DNA from: CAYSPT01 sp964432985
GTDB lineage: Bacteria; Muiribacteriota; CAYSPT01
Assembly: GCA_964432985.1 (NCBI GenBank)
Contig: CAYSPT010000050.1
Coordinates: 1 to 37,626 of the forward strand
Direction of reading: 5' to 3'
DNA: 37,626 nucleotides
The stretch's first letter is position 1; each line of letters starts with the position of its first letter. Positions 16,218 to 22,837 of this stretch are shown here, in pieces. The notes under the pieces were generated by a model. The model was not told the origin of the DNA. It worked only from the letters and a program-made list of their open reading frames with translations, and ran no database searches. The position numbers and the translations under genes were made by a program.

Positions 16218-16314
16218 TCCAGTTGAACATATAGGTCCCTTTCTCAGTAACTGATCCAGGATGCACACCGGGGCATCGGATAGCTTTATGCCAGTTCATA
16301 AAGGTAGAATCTGA

Positions 16315-16320
16315 TATAAT
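16315..16320 (+). promoter_or_regulatory. Predicted -10 element for the PAS gene
   Basis: TATAAT at 16315-16320 lies 33 bases before the ATG of the PAS gene. No convincing -35 box is seen at 16-18 bases, so an activator may be needed. Confidence 0.4.
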
Positions 16321-16353
16321 CACATTTTAATCTGTGCATGAGAAGGTGCATCT

Positions 16354-16695
16354 ATGAGCCAGCAAATGTATGGCGCGTTATTCGACGGCGTTTCGGCGGT
16401 AATCGTGCTCGCGGACGAAAACTATATCATCCGGTATGTGAACGATATCGGAGTGGACAACTACCGGCGGTTCGGTGGGAGAGACATCGTGGGAACGAGC
16501 CTGTTCGACTGCCACAACGATCACTCCTGCCAGGTGATACGGGAAATATATGACGGGTTCAAAAGCGGAGATTTGAAATCAAAAATCGTGGTGCAGCCAC
16601 AGGATGACCGGGTAAAGCACATCGTTTACCTTCCGGTTTTCCATTCAGATGAATTCAAGGGCTGCATGGAAATCCAGTATTTTGAATATCTTTGA
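16354..16695 (+). CDS. Small single-domain PAS protein
   Basis: A 113-residue protein consisting almost entirely of one PAS-like domain: MYGALFDGVSAVIVLADENY, then IRYVNDIG, then GRDIVGTSLFDCHNDHS and an IREIYDGFKSGDL helix, ending in HIVYLPVFHSDEFKG and a final strand. The CH..HS stretch in the middle resembles PAS proteins where the loop reads DCHP..S, and its Cys and His residues are candidate ligand or metal contacts. No kinase, cyclase or DNA-binding output domain is attached, so it must signal through a partner. The ATG has GAGAAGG about eight bases upstream. It is followed 21 bases later by an EamA permease on the same strand. Confidence 0.72.
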   Translation: MSQQMYGALFDGVSAVIVLADENYIIRYVNDIGVDNYRRFGGRDIVGTSLFDCHNDHSCQVIREIYDGFKSGDLKSKIVVQPQDDRVKHIVYLPVFHSDEFKGCMEIQYFEYL

Positions 16696-16716
16696 TAAAC
16701 TCCTCTTCAGAAAGCA

Positions 16717-17664
16717 ATGATGATGGGTACCAATCGCTCGAATACCGTCCTGGCGATCCTGGCCTGCCTTTTATGGTCCACCGCTTTCGTGGCCATCAAA
16801 TACGGGCTGCGCTTCGCCGGTCCCATCACGTTTGCCGGAGCCCGGTTCACCCTGGCCGGGCTGTTGATCGCACCGTTTTGCGGGAACCCGAAAACATGGC
16901 TGCGCACCATCGGCGGAAACCTGAAGGCGGTACTGGTGCTGAGCGTGTTTCAGACATCACTTCACTACGGTCTGTTTTACGCCGGAATGACCCTGGTACC
17001 GGGGGCCCTGGCGGCCATCGTCATCGGTTCGGCTCCGCTCATCACCGCGGTGACGGCCCACTTCATGATGCCTAAGGAGAGACTGAATACCGTAAAAGTT
17101 GTCAGCCTCTTCGTCGGGATTATCGGAGTAGCAATAATCAGCCTCTCACGACAGCCCTGGCACGCTACCGGGCTGCGGGAACTGGGCGGGATCTCCCTGC
17201 TGCTGGTAAGCAGTTTTTCAGCGGCCCTGGGGTACATCATTGTGGCCCGGGACCGTCTGGCCATCCCGCCGCTGGCGCTCAACGCCTCTCAGATTTTTCT
17301 GGGCGGAGTAACCTTGCTGCTTCTCTCGCTGCCGCTGGAAGGCGTTCCGTCTGCTCACCCGCCGGCGGCCTTCTTCCTGGCCCTGGGCTGGCTGGCATGC
17401 GTGTCGGCGGTGGCAATATCCATCTGGTATTTTCTGCTGAAAATAAGGAAGGTAAAGGTATCCGACCTCAACGTGTGGCTGTTCATCATCCCCATAAACG
17501 GCGCCTTCCTCAGCTGGCTCCTCATCCCCGGTGAGTCGCCTTCGGTCCTGACCGTTACGGGTATGCTCTGCATAGCCCTCTCGATTATTACTTTTTTTAA
17601 AGCCGGGCGAAACGATCCACAGCAGGATAGCAGCGTTGCTACGCTTGAAGCACAAGATAAATGA
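16717..17664 (+). CDS. EamA-family (DMT superfamily) permease
   Basis: A 315-residue integral membrane protein with about ten hydrophobic helices in two EamA repeats. The first repeat opens LAILACLLWSTAFVAIKYGL and includes AGARFTLAGLLIAP. The second starts near LGGISLLLVSSFSAALGYII and ends with GMLCIALSIITFF. DMT permeases export amino acids, nucleotides or other metabolites; no substrate can be read here. The protein ends in a short polar tail (GRNDPQQDSSVATLEAQDK). It may be co-transcribed with the upstream PAS gene. The first Met has only a weak ribosome-binding site (AGAAAG). A second, divergent EamA gene occurs at 32324-33202. Confidence 0.87.
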   Translation: MMMGTNRSNTVLAILACLLWSTAFVAIKYGLRFAGPITFAGARFTLAGLLIAPFCGNPKTWLRTIGGNLKAVLVLSVFQTSLHYGLFYAGMTLVPGALAAIVIGSAPLITAVTAHFMMPKERLNTVKVVSLFVGIIGVAIISLSRQPWHATGLRELGGISLLLVSSFSAALGYIIVARDRLAIPPLALNASQIFLGGVTLLLLSLPLEGVPSAHPPAAFFLALGWLACVSAVAISIWYFLLKIRKVKVSDLNVWLFIIPINGAFLSWLLIPGESPSVLTVTGMLCIALSIITFFKAGRNDPQQDSSVATLEAQDK

Positions 17665-17687
17665 GTTGACGGAGGGGTGAGTTCCTG

Positions 17688-17787
17688 NNNNNNNNNNNNN
17701 NNNNNNNNNNNNNNNNNNNNNNNNNNNNNNNNNNNNNNNNNNNNNNNNNNNNNNNNNNNNNNNNNNNNNNNNNNNNNNNNNNNNNNN
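17688..17787. other. Assembly gap (100 N)
   Basis: 100 N of unknown true size, between the end of the EamA gene and the truncated minus-strand membrane protein. Confidence 0.99.
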
Positions 17788-18083
17788 GATTGAAACAGAA
17801 CCGCCTTGATCGTAACCGCCCCATGCCAGTGCTCGATAGAGTAATGCGTCATGGTGGCCACACCTACCACTACCGTCAGAAGATTCAGCAGGTAAGCCCA
17901 TCCCACCGTCTCCTTGAAGTTGAATAGCAGCGGCAGGCATATGAGATTGACAATCCCGACTATGACCGGGATCCAGTTCTCCGCTTCCCTGGCCACCGGG
18001 TGGATTTTCAGATGAATCAGCAGTCCCCCAAGAGTGAGAAGGAAATGCGCCAGGATCAACCCTCTAATGCCTCGTGTGAACAT
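17788..18083 (-). CDS. Small integral membrane protein, C-terminus lost in gap
   Basis: About 98 residues are visible. It has roughly three hydrophobic helices: GLILAHFLLTLGGLLIHL, WIPVIVGIVNLICLPLLF and WAYLLNLLTVVVGVATMTHY. Family not recognised with certainty; it resembles conserved hypothetical bacterial membrane proteins. The ATG at 18083 is preceded by GGAAAGGTG. Nothing in the visible neighbourhood indicates a function. The 3' end lies in or beyond the 100-N gap. Confidence 0.65.
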
Positions 18084-18475
18084 TGTCGTATCGCACCTTT
18101 CCGGAAGATATCGTATTTCCGTATCGGATTAAGAATAATCCATACCTGAATATTACAGCGGACAACGCACGATACATCAACACTTCAACAGCATTGCTGT
18201 CAGAAATAACAAATCACTACTCCTTGTAAGTGAAAAACGCCCAATTCCAAGACCTGACCCCATTAGTATGGGCGTAGTGGTTATAAACAAGAAGAAGCCC
18301 CCGGTTGACATCGAAGCGGGAACCTTCTAGACTTGGGGCTCCGGTGGAACCTCAACGGTACCGCTCGGTGTTATAGATGACCAGGCAGGTGATAACGAAG
18401 GTGAAAAACGCTAAAAAGCAAGACCTTAACTTCCACCCTCAAGCAGGAAGCGTAGAAAGAAAGGTGGAGGAATGG
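18084..18475. other. Intergenic region with a structured element and dispersed repeats
   Basis: There is no clear gene. From left: an AT-rich stretch upstream of the minus-strand membrane protein; a first partial repeat GTGAAAAACGC...CAAGACCTGACCCCATT (18230-18264); a small hairpin CCCATTAGTATGGG; the structured element at 18290-18345; and a second repeat copy (18406-18426). A 20-codon frame (18268-18330) ends in DIEAGTF, which reads like the very end of a TnpB protein. Confidence 0.55.
18290..18345. repeat. Structured element resembling the right end of an IS200/IS605 (TnpB) transposon
   Basis: The outer stem is AGCCCC (18296-18301) with GGGGCT (18335-18340). The core is ACATCGAAG (18308-18316) and GGGAACCTTC (18318-18327). 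On the plus strand the core GACATCGAAGCGGGAACC encodes DIEAGT, close to the VEAGS C-terminus that overlaps the omega-RNA at the end of many tnpB genes. No tnpB is present. The intergenic element at 4165-4230 has a similar core and a different outer stem. Confidence 0.35.
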
Positions 18476-18504
18476 GTGGATATAAACGCTAAAAAGCAAG
18501 ACCT
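18406..18504. repeat. 21-bp direct repeat spanning the larE start region
   Basis: An identical 21-base sequence, AAACGCTAAAAAGCAAGACC plus T, occurs at 18406-18426 and 18484-18504, a period of 78 bases (26 codons). The second copy is inside the predicted larE coding region and supplies its first residues (NAKKQDLT). A diverged third copy lies at 18230-18264. Confidence 0.85.
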
Positions 18505-19290
18505 GACCCTATTGGGGAAACTGAAAGTACTCAAGCGGATACTGGCGGACCTGGGCAGTGTGCTGGTGGCTTACTCCGGAGGGGTGGACAGCACCTTTCT
18601 GTTCGCAGTCGCCCACGATGTTCTCGGTGATCGAGCACTTGCGGTGACCGCCCGTTCCGAGCTGTATACCGAAGGGGAGCTCAAGGACGCCCGCGCTTTT
18701 GCCGGCTTGATCGGCGGCGCCTACCAGGAGATAGAAACCTCGGAGCTTTCCGTGGAGAACTTCGCTGAAAATCCGCCCAACCGCTGTTACTACTGTAAAA
18801 AAGAGCTGTTCTCCACCCTCCAGGCAATCGCCCGGGACCACGGACTTGCGTGGGTGGCCGATGGATCGAACCACGACGACCTGAACGATTACCGCCCCGG
18901 TTCACAGGCTGCGGAGGAGCTGGGGGTGCAAAGCCCGCTAAAGGAAGCGGGGCTCACCAAGGAGGACATCCGGCACCTGTCCCGTACCATGAACCTTCCC
19001 AGCTGGAACAAGCCGGCCATGGCCTGCCTATCTTCGCGCTTTCCCTACGGGAGCCGCATCACGGTGGAAAAGCTTCAGAAAGTGGAGCAGGCCGAAGCAT
19101 TCCTGCGCGGCCTTGGCCTGGTGCAGCTCAGGGTGCGCGACCACGGAGACACGGCCCGTATCGAGGTGGAACCCCGGCAGATGCCGTCCCTGGCAGAACC
19201 GGACACGGCCCGGGCAGTCGTCGAGAAGTTCAAATCCCTTGGTTACACCTACGTCACCCTGGATCTGCAGGGATACCGCACCGGCAGCCT
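18476..19290 (+). CDS. larE: LarE, ATP-dependent sulfur insertase of nickel-pincer cofactor synthesis (3' end in gap)
   Basis: LarE adenylates the nicotinate-derived precursor and converts its two carboxylates to thiocarboxylates. The PP-loop is VAYSGGVDSTFLF. Other family blocks are TARSELYTEGEL, NRCYYCKKELF, ADGSNHDDLNDYRPG, NKPAMACLSSRFPYGSRIT and TLDLQGYRTGS, which is near the normal C-terminus. I choose GTG 18476 as start because GGAGG lies five bases upstream; the open frame extends to 18377 without a better site. Numbered from this start, the three conserved cysteines are C104, C107 and C184. The first ~10 residues derive from a local DNA repeat. The sequence after the gap is not its continuation. 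Confidence 0.92.
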
Positions 19291-19390
19291 NNNNNNNNNN
19301 NNNNNNNNNNNNNNNNNNNNNNNNNNNNNNNNNNNNNNNNNNNNNNNNNNNNNNNNNNNNNNNNNNNNNNNNNNNNNNNNNNNNNNNNNN
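19291..19390. other. Assembly gap (100 N)
   Basis: 100 N of unknown size. It contains the last few codons of larE and possibly a further gene whose end is visible at 19391-19474. Confidence 0.99.
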
Positions 19391-19474
19391 GTATACATAC
19401 ACTGTTGTCCACTTGCGCAGGGAGGGATCATGCACGTTATGAACAACAACAAGGATATCCAGGAAATAGATTAA
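19391..19474 (+). CDS. C-terminal tail of an unidentified gene beginning inside the gap
   Basis: An open frame follows the gap and ends MHVMNNNKDIQEID at the TAA at 19472-19474, twelve bases before a strong terminator. It is too short to identify. LarE proteins normally end a few residues after YRTGS, so this is probably a different gene or a chance frame. Confidence 0.3.
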   Translation, partial: VYIHCCPLAQGGIMHVMNNNKDIQEID

Positions 19475-19485
19475 TGAACCTTCAG

Positions 19486-19514
19486 GGAGGGGACGGCGTC
19501 GTTCCCTCCTTTTT
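19486..19514 (+). terminator. Rho-independent terminator before larB
   Basis: GGAGGGGACG (19486-19495), loop GCGT, and CGTTCCCTCC (19500-19509) form a ten-pair stem with one G-U pair, followed by TTTTT (19510-19514). It separates larE and whatever follows it in the gap from larB-larC. Confidence 0.88.
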
Positions 19515-19615
19515 CATTTGAAGGGATTTCTTCCTGATGCAATGGAATATCCCGCGATGGAATATCCAGATACGTCATCTCCGTTCATGCCGTCACGGCT
19601 GAAAGGGGCAAAGCC

Positions 19616-20377
19616 GTGGACAAGGAAAAGCTCGCCGCACTGCTTGCATCCGTCAGGGACGGTCTCACCACCGTACCGGAGGCGCTCTCAACTCTCAGAA
19701 CACTTCCCTATGAAGATCTTGGCTTCGCGAAACTCGACCATCACCGGGGAATACGAAAAGGATTTCCCGAAGTAGTTTTTTGCCAGGGCAAAACACTGGA
19801 ACAAATCACCGGTATCATTGAGAAGATGGCCGCCCACAACGGTGTGATCCTGGCCTCACGGGCCACAGAAGAGGTCTACCGGGCTATCAAGAATGTCTGC
19901 CCGGAAGCCGTTTATCACCAGGCGGCCCGGATGGTGGTGGTGGGTAAACCACCGGTTACAACCGCCACCGGTGAGATCCTGGTCCTCAGCGCCGGGACCG
20001 CCGACATCCCGGTAGCCGAGGAGGCGGCGGTGACCGCCGCAACCATGGGCGGTTCCGTACGACGGCTTTTCGACATCGGAGTAGCCGGCATTCACCGGCT
20101 CCTGGATAATAAGAACCAGCTTTTTGCCGCCCGTGTCATCGTGGTGGTGGCCGGGATGGAAGGCGCCCTGGCCAGTATCGTAGGGGGGCTGGTTGACAAA
20201 CCGGTCATCGCCGTTCCCACCAGCGTTGGATACGGCGCCAGCTTCGGCGGCATATCCGCCCTGCTCACCATGCTCAACAGCTGTGCTCCGGGAATCGCTG
20301 TGGTGAACATCGACAACGGATTCGGCGCCGGGTACCTGGCTGCCATTATCAACAGACTGGGGGAAGACCAGCCATGA
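19616..20377 (+). CDS. larB: LarB, P2CMN synthase (pyridinium-3,5-biscarboxylate mononucleotide synthase)
   Basis: A 253-residue protein. LarB carboxylates and hydrolyses nicotinic acid adenine dinucleotide, the first step to the nickel-pincer nucleotide cofactor of lactate racemase and related enzymes. It has a LarB-specific N-terminal region with AKLDHHRGIRKGFPEVVFCQGK. An AIR-carboxylase-like (PurE-like) domain follows: LVLSAGTADIPVAEEAA, DIGVAGIHRL, VVVAGMEGALASIVGGL and VPTSVGYGASFGG. The start is GTG at 19616 with GAAAGGGG seven bases upstream. Its TGA overlaps the ATG of larC by four bases (ATGA). It lies about 100 bases downstream of a terminator, so it likely has its own promoter, though I see no strong match. 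Confidence 0.94.
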   Translation: MDKEKLAALLASVRDGLTTVPEALSTLRTLPYEDLGFAKLDHHRGIRKGFPEVVFCQGKTLEQITGIIEKMAAHNGVILASRATEEVYRAIKNVCPEAVYHQAARMVVVGKPPVTTATGEILVLSAGTADIPVAEEAAVTAATMGGSVRRLFDIGVAGIHRLLDNKNQLFAARVIVVVAGMEGALASIVGGLVDKPVIAVPTSVGYGASFGGISALLTMLNSCAPGIAVVNIDNGFGAGYLAAIINRLGEDQP

Positions 20378-21100
20378 AAATAGCCTACTTCGATTGCTTT
20401 TCGGGAATCAGCGGCAACATGATTTTGGGGGCGCTGCTGGATGCCGGTTTGACACTGGAGGACCTGCACGAAGAATTTACCAAACTCAACCTGTACGGGT
20501 ACCGGGTCAGGGCCGAAGTAGTTTCACGTAAAGGTCTTTCCGGGATACTGGTGACTATCGAGGTGCTGGAAGCGCAGCCGGAACGGCACCTTTCCGATAT
20601 CGAACGGATCATCAGCGTCAGCCATCTTGATATGGACGTCAAGAAGACCGTCATTACCGTTTTCCGCCAATTGGCCCAGGTCGAAGCGGACATCCACAAC
20701 TGTACTGTGGAAGATCTGCATTTCCACGAAGTCGGAGCGCTGGACGCGATACTGGACATCGTCGGCGCCGTTGCCGGTATGAAGAAACTCGGCCTGGACA
20801 CGGTATACGCTTCGCCGATACATGTAGGCCGCGGTTTCACCACCTGCCAGCACGGCACCATCCCCCTGCCGGCACCAGCCACCCTGGCCCTGCTCGAGGG
20901 GATTCCGGTGTACTCCCAGGGAATCGAGGTAGAACTGACCACTCCCACCGGAGCGGCAATAATCCGGACACTGGCCGAAGAGTTCGGCCCCCAGCCGGGT
21001 ATGACCGTGGAACATATCGGGTACGGCGCCGGCAGCCGCGACCTGGCCATCCCCAATATGCTGCGGGTGATTACCGGCGAACAAACCCGGGAAGAGGACG
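20374..21100 (+). CDS. larC: LarC, nickel insertion protein of the pincer cofactor pathway (N-terminal part)
   Basis: About 242 residues are visible before a gap; complete LarC proteins are about 400. LarC is a CTP-dependent cyclometallase that inserts nickel into the dithiolated precursor. The N-terminus MKIAYFDCFSGISGNMILGA is diagnostic. DLHFHEVGALDAILDIVGA, the GRGF/THG-like block HVGRGFTTCQHGTIPLPAPA, VELTTPTGAAII and GYGAGSRDL follow. Translation is coupled to larB by an ATGA overlap. In some organisms LarC is made as two products by a programmed frameshift; that region falls in the gap. No larA (racemase) is visible. Confidence 0.94.
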
Positions 21101-21200
21101 NNNNNNNNNNNNNNNNNNNNNNNNNNNNNNNNNNNNNNNNNNNNNNNNNNNNNNNNNNNNNNNNNNNNNNNNNNNNNNNNNNNNNNNNNNNNNNNNNNNN
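21101..21200. other. Assembly gap (100 N)
   Basis: 100 N of unknown size that removes the C-terminal part of larC and any following gene. Confidence 0.99.
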
Positions 21201-21245
21201 AAATCCGCTGTTTTCATAGTGCAGATAATTTTCTTTTCAAAATCC

Positions 21246-21274
21246 TTGACAGACCACTGCTGGCAATGTTTAAT
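21246..21274 (+). promoter_or_regulatory. Predicted sigma-70 promoter of the Rrf2-cysE unit
   Basis: TTGACA (21246-21251) and TTTAAT (21269-21274) with a 17-base spacer. The resulting leader to the GTG at 21490 would be about 210 bases and would contain modules Q and P and a 27-base palindrome. Confidence 0.6.
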
Positions 21275-21354
21275 ATCTACTAAACGTATAGACAATTTTT
21301 ACATAAGAATTAGGGTGGGATACCCAAGATTACCGGATGTTTTCTAGACAATCT

Positions 21355-21417
21355 GTAGGACATGGTTCAGTAACATGGTTAGATCAGTTTTCTCTTTCTA
21401 CACTCACTTATCAGAGG
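21355..21417 (+). repeat. Copies of intergenic modules Q and P in the Rrf2 leader
   Basis: Module Q (GTAGGACATGGTTCAGTAAC, 21355-21374) is the exact reverse complement of 11876-11895. Module P (CTTTCTACACTCACTTATC then AGAGG, 21394-21417) matches 11932-11950 exactly over 19 bases and 11833-11856 with two differences. The relative orientation of P and Q differs between the two loci. Confidence 0.8.
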
Positions 21418-21437
21418 ATGGGTAGATAGAGCAAGTG

Positions 21438-21464
21438 CGGGCAATGTCCGACGGACATTGTCCG
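21438..21464 (+). promoter_or_regulatory. 27-base palindrome just upstream of the Rrf2 gene
   Basis: CGGGCAATGTCC (21438-21449) and GGACATTGTCCG (21453-21464) form a 12-pair stem with one G-U pair and a three-base loop. It ends 25 bases before the GTG start. No T-run follows, so it is more likely an operator or a leader hairpin controlling translation than a terminator. Confidence 0.6.
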
Positions 21465-21489
21465 GGCATAGAAAGTAGAGGGATTTATT

Positions 21490-21948
21490 GTGGCAGCGAT
21501 GAGAATCAATACAAAATGCAGATACGGTACCAGGATTATGCTTTCTCTGGCCCTGCGGTTCGGGCAGGGTCCCGTTCAACTCAAGGAGATTGCCGCCGAG
21601 CAGGAGATATCCCTCAAGTACATGGAGCACGTTATCGCCTCCTTGAGAGACGCGGGCCTCGTGTACAGCCTGCGGGGCCGCAGAGGTGGTTACAAGCTTG
21701 CCCGGCAGCCCAAGGAAATCACGGTCCACGACATCGTCACAGCCTTGCAGGGAGCGCTGGTTCCCGTGGGCTGTCTGGAAACGCCCGACATGTGCCACCG
21801 GGTTGAAACCTGTGTCACCAGGGACGTGTGGCACCGGGCGCAGGTAGCTATCGTCAAAGTATTACAGTCCACTACCCTCGAGGACCTGATGGTCTCACAC
21901 CGTAAGAAGCTGCGCAAAGCCAAACGGGCCCGTAAAGCAGCGAAGTAA
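21490..21948 (+). CDS. Rrf2-family transcriptional regulator with an IscR-like cysteine triad
   Basis: A 152-residue protein. Residues 1-85 are an Rrf2 winged helix-turn-helix: CRYGTRIMLSLALRFGQ, QLKEIAAEQEISLKYMEHVIASL, and the wing LRGRRGGYKLAR. Then C95, C102 and C108 (C-x6-C-x5-C) stand where IscR carries its 2Fe-2S ligands (C-x5-C-x5-C), so it probably senses Fe-S status, redox or a related signal. A very basic C-terminal tail (RKKLRKAKRARKAAK) is unusual. GTG 21490 has GAGGG seven bases upstream. It lies 18 bases before a serine acetyltransferase gene, so it likely controls cysteine synthesis and perhaps itself through the upstream palindrome. CymR-like and IscR-like roles are both possible. 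Confidence 0.88.
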   Translation: MAAMRINTKCRYGTRIMLSLALRFGQGPVQLKEIAAEQEISLKYMEHVIASLRDAGLVYSLRGRRGGYKLARQPKEITVHDIVTALQGALVPVGCLETPDMCHRVETCVTRDVWHRAQVAIVKVLQSTTLEDLMVSHRKKLRKAKRARKAAK

Positions 21949-21966
21949 CCGACCGGAGCGAAATCG

Positions 21967-22736
21967 ATGACCGCTAAGGAAGCATTCGAGATTAACCTCG
22001 ATAATGCCGTGCAAAAAATGGTGGACACCATGCAGGATCCCATCGGTGTCAACACCGCCGAACGGTTCAACCTGGCCGGCTGCAAAGCCACCATTCTGGT
22101 GGTCGACAACCTGCTGACCGTCCTCTTCCCCGGTTACATGGGGAGCGCCCCGGTCAAGGGCGTCGAACTGGCGACCTTCGTGCAGAAGCGGCTCAAGCAC
22201 GCGGCGGAAAAGCTCATAGAGCAGTGCGAGCGGGCCTACCGGTTCAACTGTCTGACCAATCAATGCGAGAACTGTGACTGCCGCCTCAAGGCGATGGAAG
22301 CGGTGCAGCACCTGATGGATTCGCTGTCAGTCATCCGCGAAGTGCTGGTAACCGATATCCAGGCCGCTTACGACGGAGACCCGGCTGCCCGTTCATACGA
22401 TGAAATAATCATGAGCTACCCCTGCATAGAAGCCATCGCCATCTACCGTATAGCCCATGTGTTGTACGAAGACGAGGTCCCCATCATTCCCCGGGTGATG
22501 ACCGAGTACGCCCACGCACGCACGGGAATAGATATCCATCCCGGGGCCAGTATCGGTAAACGGTTCTTTATCGATCACGGAACCGGTGTGGTCATCGGAG
22601 AAACCACTACCATCGGAGAGAACGTGAAAATCTACCAGGGAGTCACCCTGGGCGCTTTGAGCTTTCCGCTGGATGACGACGGCCGGCCGGTAAAGGGAAT
22701 CAAACGGCACCCCGACATCGAGAACGACGTGGTCAT
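21967..22736 (+). CDS. cysE: Serine O-acetyltransferase (CysE/EpsC type), C-terminus lost in gap
   Basis: About 256 residues are visible. The enzyme makes O-acetylserine from serine and acetyl-CoA, the committed step of cysteine synthesis. The N-terminal helical part leads into AAYDGDPAARSYDEIIMSYP and AIYRIAHVLYE. The left-handed beta-helix follows with TGIDIHPGASIG, FIDHGTGVVIGET (catalytic H204) and YQGVTLGALSF. Unusually, the helical domain contains FNCLTNQCENCDC (C95, C100, C103, C105), a candidate metal or Fe-S site. The ATG has GGAG eight bases upstream. The C-terminal tail, which in many species binds the O-acetylserine sulfhydrylase CysK, is in the gap; cysK may lie there too. Confidence 0.92.
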
Positions 22737-22836
22737 NNNNNNNNNNNNNNNNNNNNNNNNNNNNNNNNNNNNNNNNNNNNNNNNNNNNNNNNNNNNNNNN
22801 NNNNNNNNNNNNNNNNNNNNNNNNNNNNNNNNNNNN
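22737..22836. other. Assembly gap (100 N)
   Basis: 100 N of unknown size. It separates cysE from the exported protein that follows; their apparent fusion in one frame is an artefact. Confidence 0.99.
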
Positions 22837-22837
22837 C

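Noticed and set aside
18377..18475. Extended N-terminus of LarE from an ATG/ACG-type start at 18377
   Set aside because: The extra residues come from the local repeat, there is no ribosome-binding site, and GTG 18476 has GGAGG at ideal spacing.
21311..21335. T-box-like AGGGTGG...ACC sequence in the Rrf2 leader
   Set aside because: The match to the T-box sequence is partial, with no specifier hairpin or downstream terminator/antiterminator recognised.
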